DNA of 17,234 nt from an uncultured bacterium (GTDB taxonomy: Bacteria; Bacteroidota; Ignavibacteria; Ignavibacteriales; Melioribacteraceae), in assembly GCA_937936675.1 (NCBI GenBank), contig CALDDL010000002.1, positions 1 through 17,234 on the forward strand. The letters are read 5' to 3'. Positions 8,192 to 15,870 of the stretch are shown in pieces. The notes beneath the pieces are model-generated. The model did not search any database. It was not told the origin of the DNA and saw only the letters and a list, made by a program, of their open reading frames with translations. The position numbers and the translations under genes were made by a program. Every line of letters begins with the position of its first letter. Positions within the stretch are counted from its first letter, which is position 1.

Positions 8192-9901
8192 ATGAAAAGA
8201 GAAATCAAATTAAACAAAGTTCCTAATATTACCTCTATTCAGGAAATGGTACTTAATTCCGCTCGTGAATTTGGATCAAAACATGCTATTGAGGACCTTA
8301 ATAGTACACCAATTAACCGGTTAACTTTTTCGGAACTTAAGCATAACATTCTTAAATTTGGAAATGCTCTAAAAAACTTAGGGGTAAAAGAGAGAACTCA
8401 TATCGCTCTTATTGGCGAAAATAGAGTTCAGTGGTCACTCACTTTTCTTACTAGCATGTCTTTTAATTATGTCATTGTTCCTATCGATAAGAATCTTACT
8501 CAAAATGAAATAATTAATATTATTCATGAATCGGATTCCGAAGTAATCGTATTTTCAGGAGCCTTTTCTAGCATGATAAGTGAATCGAAAGGTTCATTAA
8601 AACGGTTGAAACATTTTATTTGTATGGATGAGACTTTTGAAGATAAGTCATTTCTTAACATGGTTGAAATGATGAGAAAGACCGATGCTGCGTATGAATC
8701 TGATTTACCTAAAATTAATCCGGATGATTTAGCAGAAATTATTTTCACCTCAGGCTCTTTAGGAAGAGCAAAAGGTGTTATGCTTACTCAAAAAAATCTT
8801 TCTTCAAATTTGGTTGATATGGTTAGTATGCTTTTAATTGATTCCAATGATCGTTTTCTTTCGGTTTTACCTATTCACCACACTTATGAATGTACATGCG
8901 GGATGTTGTGTCCTTTATATCGCGGTGCTTCTGTTTTTTATGCTCGTTCTTTAAAAACAGTTGTTGATGATATTCAAAAGGTTAAGGCAACAATCTTACT
9001 TGGCGTTCCATTATTATTTGATAAAATGTTTAAACGTATTGTAAAATCAATAAATGAAGATAAAGTAAAATCTAAAATTGTACCTCCATTAGTAAAACTT
9101 ACGAATGTATTTACTCAAATAGGATTAAAAGATTTAAAGAAAAAAGTTTTCTCCGAATTGCATGAAAAATTTGGTGGAAGTGTAAGGATTTTTATAGCGG
9201 GAGGAGCAGCCCCTGACCCATTAGTGGCTAAAGGACTTCGAGAATTTGGATTTAATTTCGTTCAGGGGTATGGATTAACCGAGACTTCTCCGATTGTTGC
9301 ATTGAATCAATTAAATAATTTCAAAGATGATGCAGCCGGAATTCCACTTACAAGAGTAGAAGTAAAAATTCACAATCCGGGAGAAAACGGGTCTGGAGAA
9401 ATTTGGGTCAAAGGTCCAAGTGTAATGCCAGGATATTATAAAAACGATAAATTAACCGCCGAAGCTTTTGAAGATGGTTGGTTCAAAACTGGAGATATCG
9501 GATTTATTGATGAAGATGGATTTCTTCATATAAACGGAAGAAAAAAGAACGTGATTATATCTAAGAGTGGAAAGAATGTTTTCCCTGAAGAGATAGAAGA
9601 TTTACTTAATCGCAGCCCATATATTTTGGAATCGATGGTTTTTGGGCAAGATGATGAGAAACAAGGTGAAATTATAGCTGTACAAATAGTAGCAGATGCC
9701 GAGGCTTTTATTGAATTCGCTGAAAGGCAAAATGTATCTATAACAAAAGAACTTATTGAATCAAAAATTAATGAGGAAATCGCTAAAGTTAATGGTCAAT
9801 TAGCTGCTTATAAACAGATAAAAAAGATTCATGTGAGGGAACAGGAGTTTGAAAAAACTACCACTCAGAAAATTAAGAGATATCTCGTTAAGAATGAATG
9901 A
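8192..9901 (+). CDS. Long-chain fatty acid-CoA ligase (AMP-binding family)
   Basis: The product, 569 residues from the ATG at 8192, is an ANL-superfamily adenylating enzyme that activates fatty acids as acyl-AMP and then acyl-CoA. Numbered from that ATG, it shows the phosphate loop TSGSLGRAKGV (186-196), GGAAPDP, the adenine-binding GYGLTETSP (359-367), GWFKTGDIG (429-437), the hinge after NGRKKNVI (448-455), FPEEIEDLL and the C-terminal catalytic lysine in TTTQKIKRYL (K560). The overall order resembles long-chain FadD/FAA proteins. The P-loop is slightly unusual (SL where TT or TS is common). A GTG at 8183 would add three residues; ATG 8192 is preferred, though neither has a clear ribosome site. 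The gene ends in tandem TGA codons. It may feed beta-oxidation served by EtfAB or phospholipid synthesis. Confidence 0.9.
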   Translation: MKREIKLNKVPNITSIQEMVLNSAREFGSKHAIEDLNSTPINRLTFSELKHNILKFGNALKNLGVKERTHIALIGENRVQWSLTFLTSMSFNYVIVPIDKNLTQNEIINIIHESDSEVIVFSGAFSSMISESKGSLKRLKHFICMDETFEDKSFLNMVEMMRKTDAAYESDLPKINPDDLAEIIFTSGSLGRAKGVMLTQKNLSSNLVDMVSMLLIDSNDRFLSVLPIHHTYECTCGMLCPLYRGASVFYARSLKTVVDDIQKVKATILLGVPLLFDKMFKRIVKSINEDKVKSKIVPPLVKLTNVFTQIGLKDLKKKVFSELHEKFGGSVRIFIAGGAAPDPLVAKGLREFGFNFVQGYGLTETSPIVALNQLNNFKDDAAGIPLTRVEVKIHNPGENGSGEIWVKGPSVMPGYYKNDKLTAEAFEDGWFKTGDIGFIDEDGFLHINGRKKNVIISKSGKNVFPEEIEDLLNRSPYILESMVFGQDDEKQGEIIAVQIVADAEAFIEFAERQNVSITKELIESKINEEIAKVNGQLAAYKQIKKIHVREQEFEKTTTQKIKRYLVKNE

Positions 9902-9988
9902 TGAATAAGTTAATCTTCATTAATATTTTTGAATAAACTATTTTTTGTTTCAATATTTATATGGCTTAAAAAAAGGAGCTTTTAATAG
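9902..9988 (+). promoter_or_regulatory. Upstream region of the Feo cluster
   Basis: The 87-base AT-rich gap between the acyl-CoA synthetase and the repressor gene ends in a good ribosome site, AAGGAG at 9973-9978. TATTTTTG at 9924-9931 fits the Bacteroidota -7 pattern TAnnTTTG. It is adjacent to a small inverted repeat, TTAAT-cttc-ATTAA (9910-9923), which could be an operator for the repressor encoded next. No sequence like the classical DtxR or MntR box is seen. Five-base arms in AT-rich DNA can arise by chance, so both calls are tentative. Confidence 0.3.
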
Positions 9989-10906
9989 ATGAGAGAGAGA
10001 AACCGCAAAAGCGATAAAATTATTATCGAGGATGCGCTCAAACATATTTATGATTTTGAGCATAAAAAATTGGATTCTACTTCTGATTCTCTTGCCGGTA
10101 ATTTGCAAATTAGAAAAAGAGCAAGCTCTGATCTGATCGATAAATTATTGCAGTTAAAGCTTATAACAAAATTCCAAGAAAAAATCTCTCTAACTGAAAA
10201 TGGACGTAGTTATGCTCTAAAAGTAATCAGAATACACCGATTATACGAAAGATACTTAGCAGATAAAACAAGCGTTCATGAAAATGACTGGCATAAAGAA
10301 GCCGAGAAACGTGAACATGATTTTAATGATGAAGAGATTAATAGGCTCGCTGCATCATTAGGTAATCCGTTATTAGACCCACATGGTGATCCAATACCGG
10401 ATGCGCTTGGTAAGATGCATGTAAAGGAAGGTATATTACTTAGCGATGCGGAAGTAGGCTGTGTTTATGAAATCACTCATATTGAAGATGAACCTAAAGA
10501 AACTTATGCTCAAATTGTTGCACAAAAATTATTTCCCGGTGCAAAATTAAAAATTCTTAATAAAGATGATCGTAGAATAAGTTTTGAATCCGATAATGAT
10601 GAATCAATACTTGCTCCGGTATTAGCAGCTAATATAACTGTTATACCTAGAGAAGAAGAAGCCGGTGAATTTGGAGTTAATCGTCTTCTCTCTAGTCTTA
10701 ATCAAGGAGAAACATCTCGAATCAAAGAAATTTCTAAAGCTATTCGAGGTTTACAAAGAAGAAGACTCTTGGATTTCGGGTTTATACCCGGGACCGAAAT
10801 AAAAGCAAATTTAGTGGGACTTGGAGGCGATCCGGTTGCTTATGAAGTAAGAGGAACAGTGGTAGCTCTGAGAAAAAATATTTCACAACACATTTATATT
10901 GAATAA
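9989..10906 (+). CDS. DtxR/MntR-family metal-dependent repressor fused to two FeoA-like domains
   Basis: This 305-residue protein combines a transcriptional regulator with iron-transport accessory domains. Residues 8-75 form the winged-helix DNA-binding domain. Residues 78-140 form the dimerisation and metal-binding domain with HRLYERYLAD (83-92), AEKREHD (105-111) and LLDPHGDPIP (128-137). The metal-ligand positions, aligned by eye, are D15, H83, E87, H102, E106, E109 and H110. A first FeoA/SH3-like domain spans about 150-220. A second, more typical FeoA domain spans about 233-305 with RIKEI, LQRRRLLDFGFIPGTEI, GDPVAYEVRGTVVALRK. DtxR proteins often carry one SH3-like domain; the second FeoA copy and the split feoB immediately downstream suggest it may both regulate the operon and supply FeoA function. 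FeoB-N starts two bases after its stop. Confidence 0.9.
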   Translation: MRERNRKSDKIIIEDALKHIYDFEHKKLDSTSDSLAGNLQIRKRASSDLIDKLLQLKLITKFQEKISLTENGRSYALKVIRIHRLYERYLADKTSVHENDWHKEAEKREHDFNDEEINRLAASLGNPLLDPHGDPIPDALGKMHVKEGILLSDAEVGCVYEITHIEDEPKETYAQIVAQKLFPGAKLKILNKDDRRISFESDNDESILAPVLAANITVIPREEEAGEFGVNRLLSSLNQGETSRIKEISKAIRGLQRRRLLDFGFIPGTEIKANLVGLGGDPVAYEVRGTVVALRKNISQHIYIE

Positions 10907-10908
10907 TT

Positions 10909-11688
10909 ATGAATCCTGACTTAAATAATTGTGCTAACTGTCCTGCTGCACATAATGCAAACAATTTAGTTAAGCTTGGGATTGATCTAAGCGATACTGA
11001 TTATGTTGTCGCACTAGCAGGTAATCCAAATACGGGAAAGAGTACGGTATTCAATGCACTTACCGGATTAAGGCAACATACAGGAAACTGGCCCGGGAAG
11101 ACGGTAGCCCGCGCTGAAGGTGGGTTTAAGTATGCAGAGAATCGATATAAAATAGTTGATCTCCCCGGTACTTATTCGCTTCTTTCGACAAGCACCGATG
11201 AAGAGATTGCGCGTGATTTTATTTTATTCGGTCAACCTGATGTAACCGTTATCGTTGCAGATGCAACTAGGCTTGAAAGAAATTTAAATCTAGTATTACA
11301 AGTATTAGAAATAACCGATCGTGCTGTTCTCTGTGTTAATTTAATTGATGAAGCAGCTCGACATAAAATTACGGTTGATGATAGAAAACTATCAAAAGAA
11401 TTAGGAATACCAGTTATCCTCACGGCAGCAAGACAAAATCAAGGAATTACAGAACTATTAAGATTTATAGATGAAGTGGCAACGGGAAAATATATCTGTA
11501 AACCTAGAAGAATGTCAAATGAGATTAGCGGTGTTTCTCATGCAATTAAAGAGTTACAAAATAAAATAAATTCAGAATTTCCGGAATTACCTAATTCGAG
11601 ATGGATAGCACTTCGCTTACTCGAAGGGGATCAACGCATAATAGATGCTCTCAAATCAGGTGAATTAGGCAACCTTAAGAAAAATTAA
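10909..11688 (+). CDS. feoB: Ferrous iron transport protein B, GTPase part (split FeoB)
   Basis: This 259-residue protein is the cytosolic G-protein module of the FeoB Fe(II) transporter. It shows G1 GNPNTGKST (38-46), a switch-I stretch HTGNWPGKT (57-65), G3 DLPGTYS (84-90), G4 NLID (144-147) and G5-like TAAR (172-175). Part of the helical regulatory domain follows, including LPNSRWIALRLLEGD (227-241). It then stops at TAA 11686-11688 in the middle of what is normally one continuous helical domain. A 34-residue N-terminal extension, absent from E. coli FeoB, carries a CxxC pair (C8, C11). The gene begins two bases after the repressor stop and continues, in the same frame, into the membrane part. 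It should act at the inner face of the cytoplasmic membrane with its downstream partner. Confidence 0.92.
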   Translation: MNPDLNNCANCPAAHNANNLVKLGIDLSDTDYVVALAGNPNTGKSTVFNALTGLRQHTGNWPGKTVARAEGGFKYAENRYKIVDLPGTYSLLSTSTDEEIARDFILFGQPDVTVIVADATRLERNLNLVLQVLEITDRAVLCVNLIDEAARHKITVDDRKLSKELGIPVILTAARQNQGITELLRFIDEVATGKYICKPRRMSNEISGVSHAIKELQNKINSEFPELPNSRWIALRLLEGDQRIIDALKSGELGNLKKN

Positions 11689-11694
11689 TCTATG
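11686..11694 (+). other. In-frame stop-restart junction splitting feoB
   Basis: TAA (11686-11688), one TCT codon, then ATG (11692-11694) are all in one reading frame shared by the upstream GTPase part and downstream membrane part. The arrangement suits termination-reinitiation coupling. No strong Shine-Dalgarno is present, only AAGAAA a few bases before the stop. A point mutation or base-call error in a single long feoB would look the same. Confidence 0.75.
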
Positions 11695-13104
11695 AACAAA
11701 AAAGAAGAGATCCTTGATCTCGCAAATAAATACAGATGGGAAATCGGAGAAAATTTCCATGATGCAATTATAGAATCAATCTATAAAGAAGCAAATGAAA
11801 TTTCTTTGGTTGCCGTTACTAAAGATAAAGAAAAACCAAAATTTGATTGGGATAGAACTTTAGATAAATTGGTTACAAGTAGAACATTCGGGCTGCCATT
11901 GATGCTTTTAATGCTTGCAGTTGTCTTTTGGATTACAATTCAAGGAGCTAATATACCTTCCGGGCTACTTGCAAATCTATTAGTCGATTATCTACATCCT
12001 TTAATTAGAACGGCATTTATCAATCTTTCTATACCCATGTGGATTACTGGATTAGTAGTTGACGGCGCATATCTTGCAATGGCATGGGTAATTGCAGTAA
12101 TGCTTCCGCCGATGGCAATATTTTTCCCTTTATTTACTCTGCTTGAAGATTTCGGATATTTACCTAGAGTGGCGTTTAATCTTGATAATATTTATAGACG
12201 AGTAGGGGCTCACGGAAAACAAGCTCTAACGATGAGTATGGGTTTCGGTTGCAATGCTGCCGGTATAATTGCAACAAGAATTATTGATAGTCCACGTGAA
12301 CGTCTCATTGCAATTATTACTAATAATTTTTCTCTCTGTAATGGAAGATGGCCTACTCAAATATTAATTGCTACAATATTTATTGGCGGAGCTGTGCCGG
12401 CTTATTTAGCTGGAATTGTGTCTGCTGCTGCAGTTGTATTTATTGCAGTTCTCGGAATATTCTTCAGTCTTGTAGTTTCTTGGGGTTTATCAAAGACTGT
12501 TCTCAAAGGAGAAGCTTCTTCATTTACTTTAGAATTGCCTCCATATAGACCACCACGTTTTTTGCAGACTTTATACACCTCACTTATAGATAGAACCTTA
12601 TTTGTACTTTGGAGAGCAGTTGTATTTGCTGTTCCTGCCGGTATGGTTATTTGGATGGTTGCTAATATTACTTATAATGATATTAGCATTGCAGAATATT
12701 TTATTAATTGGGTTGATCCATTTGCTTTATTAATCGGGCTCAATGGAGTGATTATTTTAGCTTATGTAATTGCTATTCCAGCGAATGAAATTGTAATACC
12801 GACTGTATTAATGTTAACTGTACTGGTTTCAGGAATGAGTGGTGGCTCCGGAGCAGGTGTTATGTTCGAGCTTGATTCTGTCAACGATACGGCAATGATT
12901 CTTCATAATGGAGGTTGGAGTTTATTAACAGGTATCAACTTAATGCTCTTTAGTCTATTGCATAATCCGTGTTCTACTACTATCTATACGATTTATAAAG
13001 AAACAAAAAGCATTAAGTGGACTCTCATTTCTACCTTTTTACCAATCGCAATGGGAATAATAATTTGTTTTATAACAGCACAAATCTATTGGTTAATTTT
13101 TTAA
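11692..13104 (+). CDS. feoB: Ferrous iron transport protein B, membrane part (split FeoB)
   Basis: This 470-residue protein is the permease part of FeoB. Residues 1-50 contain the remaining helix of the regulatory domain (LANKYRWEIGENFHDAIIESI), equivalent to the ARY segment of intact FeoB, and the connecting linker. From about residue 60 the membrane region begins (RTFGLPLMLLMLAVVFW) and shows roughly eight or more hydrophobic segments. The two Gate-motif regions are recognisable: GFGCNAAGIIATR (184-196, C187) with SPRERLIAI and CNGRWP (216-221), and later NEIVIP (365-370). ELPPYRPPR (281-289) and the C-terminal HNPCSTTIYTIYKET (424-438) are also FeoB hallmarks. Start ATG 11692 lies one codon after the stop of the GTPase part. 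It ends at 13104, with the opposing ppk1 stop beginning at 13105. Confidence 0.92.
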   Translation: MNKKEEILDLANKYRWEIGENFHDAIIESIYKEANEISLVAVTKDKEKPKFDWDRTLDKLVTSRTFGLPLMLLMLAVVFWITIQGANIPSGLLANLLVDYLHPLIRTAFINLSIPMWITGLVVDGAYLAMAWVIAVMLPPMAIFFPLFTLLEDFGYLPRVAFNLDNIYRRVGAHGKQALTMSMGFGCNAAGIIATRIIDSPRERLIAIITNNFSLCNGRWPTQILIATIFIGGAVPAYLAGIVSAAAVVFIAVLGIFFSLVVSWGLSKTVLKGEASSFTLELPPYRPPRFLQTLYTSLIDRTLFVLWRAVVFAVPAGMVIWMVANITYNDISIAEYFINWVDPFALLIGLNGVIILAYVIAIPANEIVIPTVLMLTVLVSGMSGGSGAGVMFELDSVNDTAMILHNGGWSLLTGINLMLFSLLHNPCSTTIYTIYKETKSIKWTLISTFLPIAMGIIICFITAQIYWLIF

Positions 13105-15231
13105 TTACTTTTTCCCGCGTTTAGGAGTCTTTTTATATATTGTAACGCTATTTTCCATTAACCATTCTTGGTAGTTGAAATGTTTCTCGTTACAAACTCT
13201 CCTATTAAACACATATTTGCCTGTAGGAAGTAATACTCTTGCTTTAGTTGTGTCTTGCAATGCCGGAAGTAGTATTTTATCGATTACCGCTTTTTTAAGA
13301 CGTTTATCACTAATGGGGAATATAGTTTCTACTCGGCGATCTAAATTCCTTTGCATCATATCTGCACTCCCGGAATAGACTTCTTCTTTACCATTATTGA
13401 AGAAATAGTATGCACGGCTATGTTCTAAGAATCTTCCTACAATACTTATTACTCTAATATTATCGCTCAAGCCGGGCACTTGAGGGATTAAACAACAAAT
13501 CCCTCTAATTATCAAATCAATTTTTACATCTCTTTTTGATGCTTCATATAATGCGGCAATAATTGTTGGATCAACTAAAGAGTTCATCTTGAAAATAATT
13601 CTTCCTTCGCCGCCAAGCTTTACATTTTCAATTTCTCGTTGAATTAGTAATAGCATCTGATTTCTCATATTAAGAGGTGCTACGAAAAGTTTACGGTATT
13701 CCTTCTGCTCCGAGTATCCGGTAAGAAAATTAAATACTTCTGAGACATCCGAACATAATTCTTCATCACAAGTGAAAATTCCAATATCTGTATAGAGTTT
13801 TGCCGTTGATATATTATAATTTCCTGTGCTTAAATGGATGTAACGTTTAACTCCTTCAATTTCTTTTCTTACCACAAGAGTCATCTTTGCATGTGTTTTA
13901 AGACCCAGCAATCCATAAACAACATGAACACCCGCCTTTTCTAATTCTCTTGCCCAAAAAATATTATTTTCTTCATCGAATCTTGCTTTTAGCTCCACTA
14001 ATACAGCTACTTGTTTTTTTCTTTCGGCTGCTTCAATCAAATATTTAATTATGGGTGAATTATTCCCGACTCGATAAAGAGTTTGCTTAATTGCAAGCAC
14101 TTCAGGGTCTCTAGCAGCTTGCTTAATAAAATCAATTACCGGACTGAAAGCGTCATAAGGATGATGGAGTAATACATCATTTTTTTTGATGATAGAGAAA
14201 AAAGTTTCTTCTTCTTCAAAGATAGGATTTAATATAGGATGAAATGGTTTTTCCTTTAATTGTGGCAGCGGCAAGTCATGTAATATCATTACATCGCTTA
14301 GTCCTAAATTTCCATCTATAATATGAACGTCATCTCTTGTAATCTGAAGATTTTCAACTAATGTATCAATCATAAAATCGGGCATATTAATTTCTACTTC
14401 GAGGCGAACTACAGAACCAAATTTTCTCTGTTTAATATTTTCTTCGATTAATTCCAGTAAATCATCAGCCTCATCTTCTTGTATCTCAAGGTCTGTATCT
14501 CGTGTAATTCTAAATCTATATGCTTCAAGAATTTCGAGCCCTGGAAATAATTTCTGAAGATTAAACTTTATTAAATCGCCAATCCATATAAATTTTATCT
14601 CTGATTTTCCATTCTTAGATGGAGTTTTTACTATATCATTTACTCTTAATAAACGTGGTAATAAGCTTGGTACTTTTACCCTCGCAAAATGTTTATCTCC
14701 ATTTTGTTTTTTTACTAATATTGCAAAACTAAGACTCAAATTAGATACATAAGGGAATGGTCTTCCCGGATCAAACGCTAATGGCGTAAGTACAGGATAT
14801 ATCTCTCTTGAAAAATAATTATTTAATTCTTCTCTCTCGTTTTCTTCTAATTCCTCTAATTGCTTTATATAAATATTGTTTTTTTCCAGTTCCGGAATTA
14901 TTTCATTAACCCAATACTTATGAATTTTATCAAGCATCGGGCGAACGCTCTTTTCCACTAGATTTAGTTGCTCGATTGGTGTTAGCCCATCAATTGTAGA
15001 ATCAAATACTTTTGCATGTATTTGTTCTTTCAAACCCGAAACTCGGATCATATAAAATTCATCCAAATTAGAAAAAAAGATTGAAATAAATTTTATTCTA
15101 TCAAGTAATGGCAGTTCACGATTTAATGCTTCTTCGAGGACTCTTCTATTAAATTCCACCCAGCTTAGATCGCGGTTTATAAAATTTTCTGATCTAAAAT
15201 ATTTTTGGAGATATTCTTTATTTAACCACAT
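13105..15231 (-). CDS. ppk1: Polyphosphate kinase 1
   Basis: PPK1 reversibly polymerises the gamma-phosphate of ATP into inorganic polyphosphate at the membrane or cytosol. The 708-residue protein fits the family (about 690-740). It has the N-terminal NRDLSWVEFNRRVLEEA block (19-35), a head domain to about 320, and two phospholipase-D-like domains. The autophosphorylated histidine is H447 in KTHAKM (446-451), with HLSTGNYN (466-473) beside it. The second active-site histidine is H604 in HSRAYYF. GSADMMQRNLDRRVE (621-635) is a further conserved motif. The gene follows the deaminase gene by nine bases with no clear ribosome site and ends base-to-base with convergent feoB, leaving no room for a terminator. 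Confidence 0.96.
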   Translation of the reverse strand: MWLNKEYLQKYFRSENFINRDLSWVEFNRRVLEEALNRELPLLDRIKFISIFFSNLDEFYMIRVSGLKEQIHAKVFDSTIDGLTPIEQLNLVEKSVRPMLDKIHKYWVNEIIPELEKNNIYIKQLEELEENEREELNNYFSREIYPVLTPLAFDPGRPFPYVSNLSLSFAILVKKQNGDKHFARVKVPSLLPRLLRVNDIVKTPSKNGKSEIKFIWIGDLIKFNLQKLFPGLEILEAYRFRITRDTDLEIQEDEADDLLELIEENIKQRKFGSVVRLEVEINMPDFMIDTLVENLQITRDDVHIIDGNLGLSDVMILHDLPLPQLKEKPFHPILNPIFEEEETFFSIIKKNDVLLHHPYDAFSPVIDFIKQAARDPEVLAIKQTLYRVGNNSPIIKYLIEAAERKKQVAVLVELKARFDEENNIFWARELEKAGVHVVYGLLGLKTHAKMTLVVRKEIEGVKRYIHLSTGNYNISTAKLYTDIGIFTCDEELCSDVSEVFNFLTGYSEQKEYRKLFVAPLNMRNQMLLLIQREIENVKLGGEGRIIFKMNSLVDPTIIAALYEASKRDVKIDLIIRGICCLIPQVPGLSDNIRVISIVGRFLEHSRAYYFFNNGKEEVYSGSADMMQRNLDRRVETIFPISDKRLKKAVIDKILLPALQDTTKARVLLPTGKYVFNRRVCNEKHFNYQEWLMENSVTIYKKTPKRGKK

Positions 15232-15240
15232 AGTAAATTC

Positions 15241-15741
15241 TTATTTTGTTTTATCAATTTTTTTTGCTGAAGTAAAACTATCCAAATCATAATCGATATC
15301 AGAATTTGGTTTATCGATTCTTCTTATTGGAACTTTTGCAACACTAAAAAAGTGCTCTGCGAGAGTATCGTGATAATCGGAAAATATAATTACTTCTTTA
15401 ATACCGGCTGCAATTAATGCTTTTGAACAGTTAGTACAAGGCATATTAGTAACATAAGCAGTTGCACCTGCAGTGCTGATTCCGTGTGATGAGCATTGTA
15501 ATATTGCATTCATCTCTGCATGTATTGTTCTAACGCAATGATTATCTACTACCATACAACCGATATCTTCGCAATGTTCATCACCGGGAATTGAACCATT
15601 ATAACCGGTAGAAAGAATTTGCTTATCTTTTACTAATACACAACCGCAATGCATCCTAGGGCACGTTGCTCGCTCGGATACTAACATAGCCACTTTAAGG
15701 AAATATTCATCCCAAGTTGGACGTTTTGTGTTTCTTGACAT
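15241..15741 (-). CDS. dCMP deaminase family protein
   Basis: This 166-residue zinc enzyme belongs to the cytidine/deoxycytidylate deaminase family, of the ComEB/dCMP-deaminase type, and should convert dCMP to dUMP for thymidylate synthesis. The catalytic site is visible: HAEMNA with zinc ligand H74 and proton-shuttling E76, and PCTNC with C102 and C105. WDEYFLKVAMLVSERATCPR near the N-terminus, NGSIPGDEHCED (49-60) and an extra set of Cys/His residues (C27, H31, C32, C34, C57) are typical of dCMP deaminases, some of which bind a second zinc. The ribosome site is weak (AAGAGAG). It heads a two-gene operon with ppk1 and diverges from fumC. Substrate specificity among deoxycytidylates is inferred from family. 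Confidence 0.9.
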   Translation of the reverse strand: MSRNTKRPTWDEYFLKVAMLVSERATCPRMHCGCVLVKDKQILSTGYNGSIPGDEHCEDIGCMVVDNHCVRTIHAEMNAILQCSSHGISTAGATAYVTNMPCTNCSKALIAAGIKEVIIFSDYHDTLAEHFFSVAKVPIRRIDKPNSDIDYDLDSFTSAKKIDKTK

Positions 15742-15870
15742 TTTCTCTCTTTATATAAAAGTAACTTAATGACAAAGATAACTTTTTTGTTTTTCATTTA
15801 CATTATAATTATTGAATTTCAGGATTGCTTAGCTTAATTTTAACTATTAATCAAAATTGGGAGTGGTAAA
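15742..15870. promoter_or_regulatory. Divergent promoter region between dCMP deaminase and fumC
   Basis: The 129-base AT-rich gap separates two divergently read genes. On the minus strand TATCTTTG (complement of 15773-15780) fits the Bacteroidota -7 pattern TAnnTTTG about 32 bases before the deaminase ATG. On the plus strand TTGAAT (15812-15817) and TAATTT (15835-15840), 17 bases apart, form a weak sigma70-like pair upstream of fumC. GGGAG at 15859-15863 is the fumC ribosome site. No operator-like palindrome or riboswitch-like structure was recognised. Confidence 0.3.

Noticed and set aside
11686..11688. Stop codon in feoB read as a recoded amino acid
   Set aside because: TAA is not a selenocysteine or pyrrolysine codon, no recoding structure was recognised, and a start codon follows one codon later, so two proteins are the simpler reading.
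12348..12548. Small plus-strand open frame within the FeoB membrane part
   Set aside because: Its odd Cys/Ser/Tyr-rich composition is what a shifted reading of a hydrophobic transmembrane gene produces.
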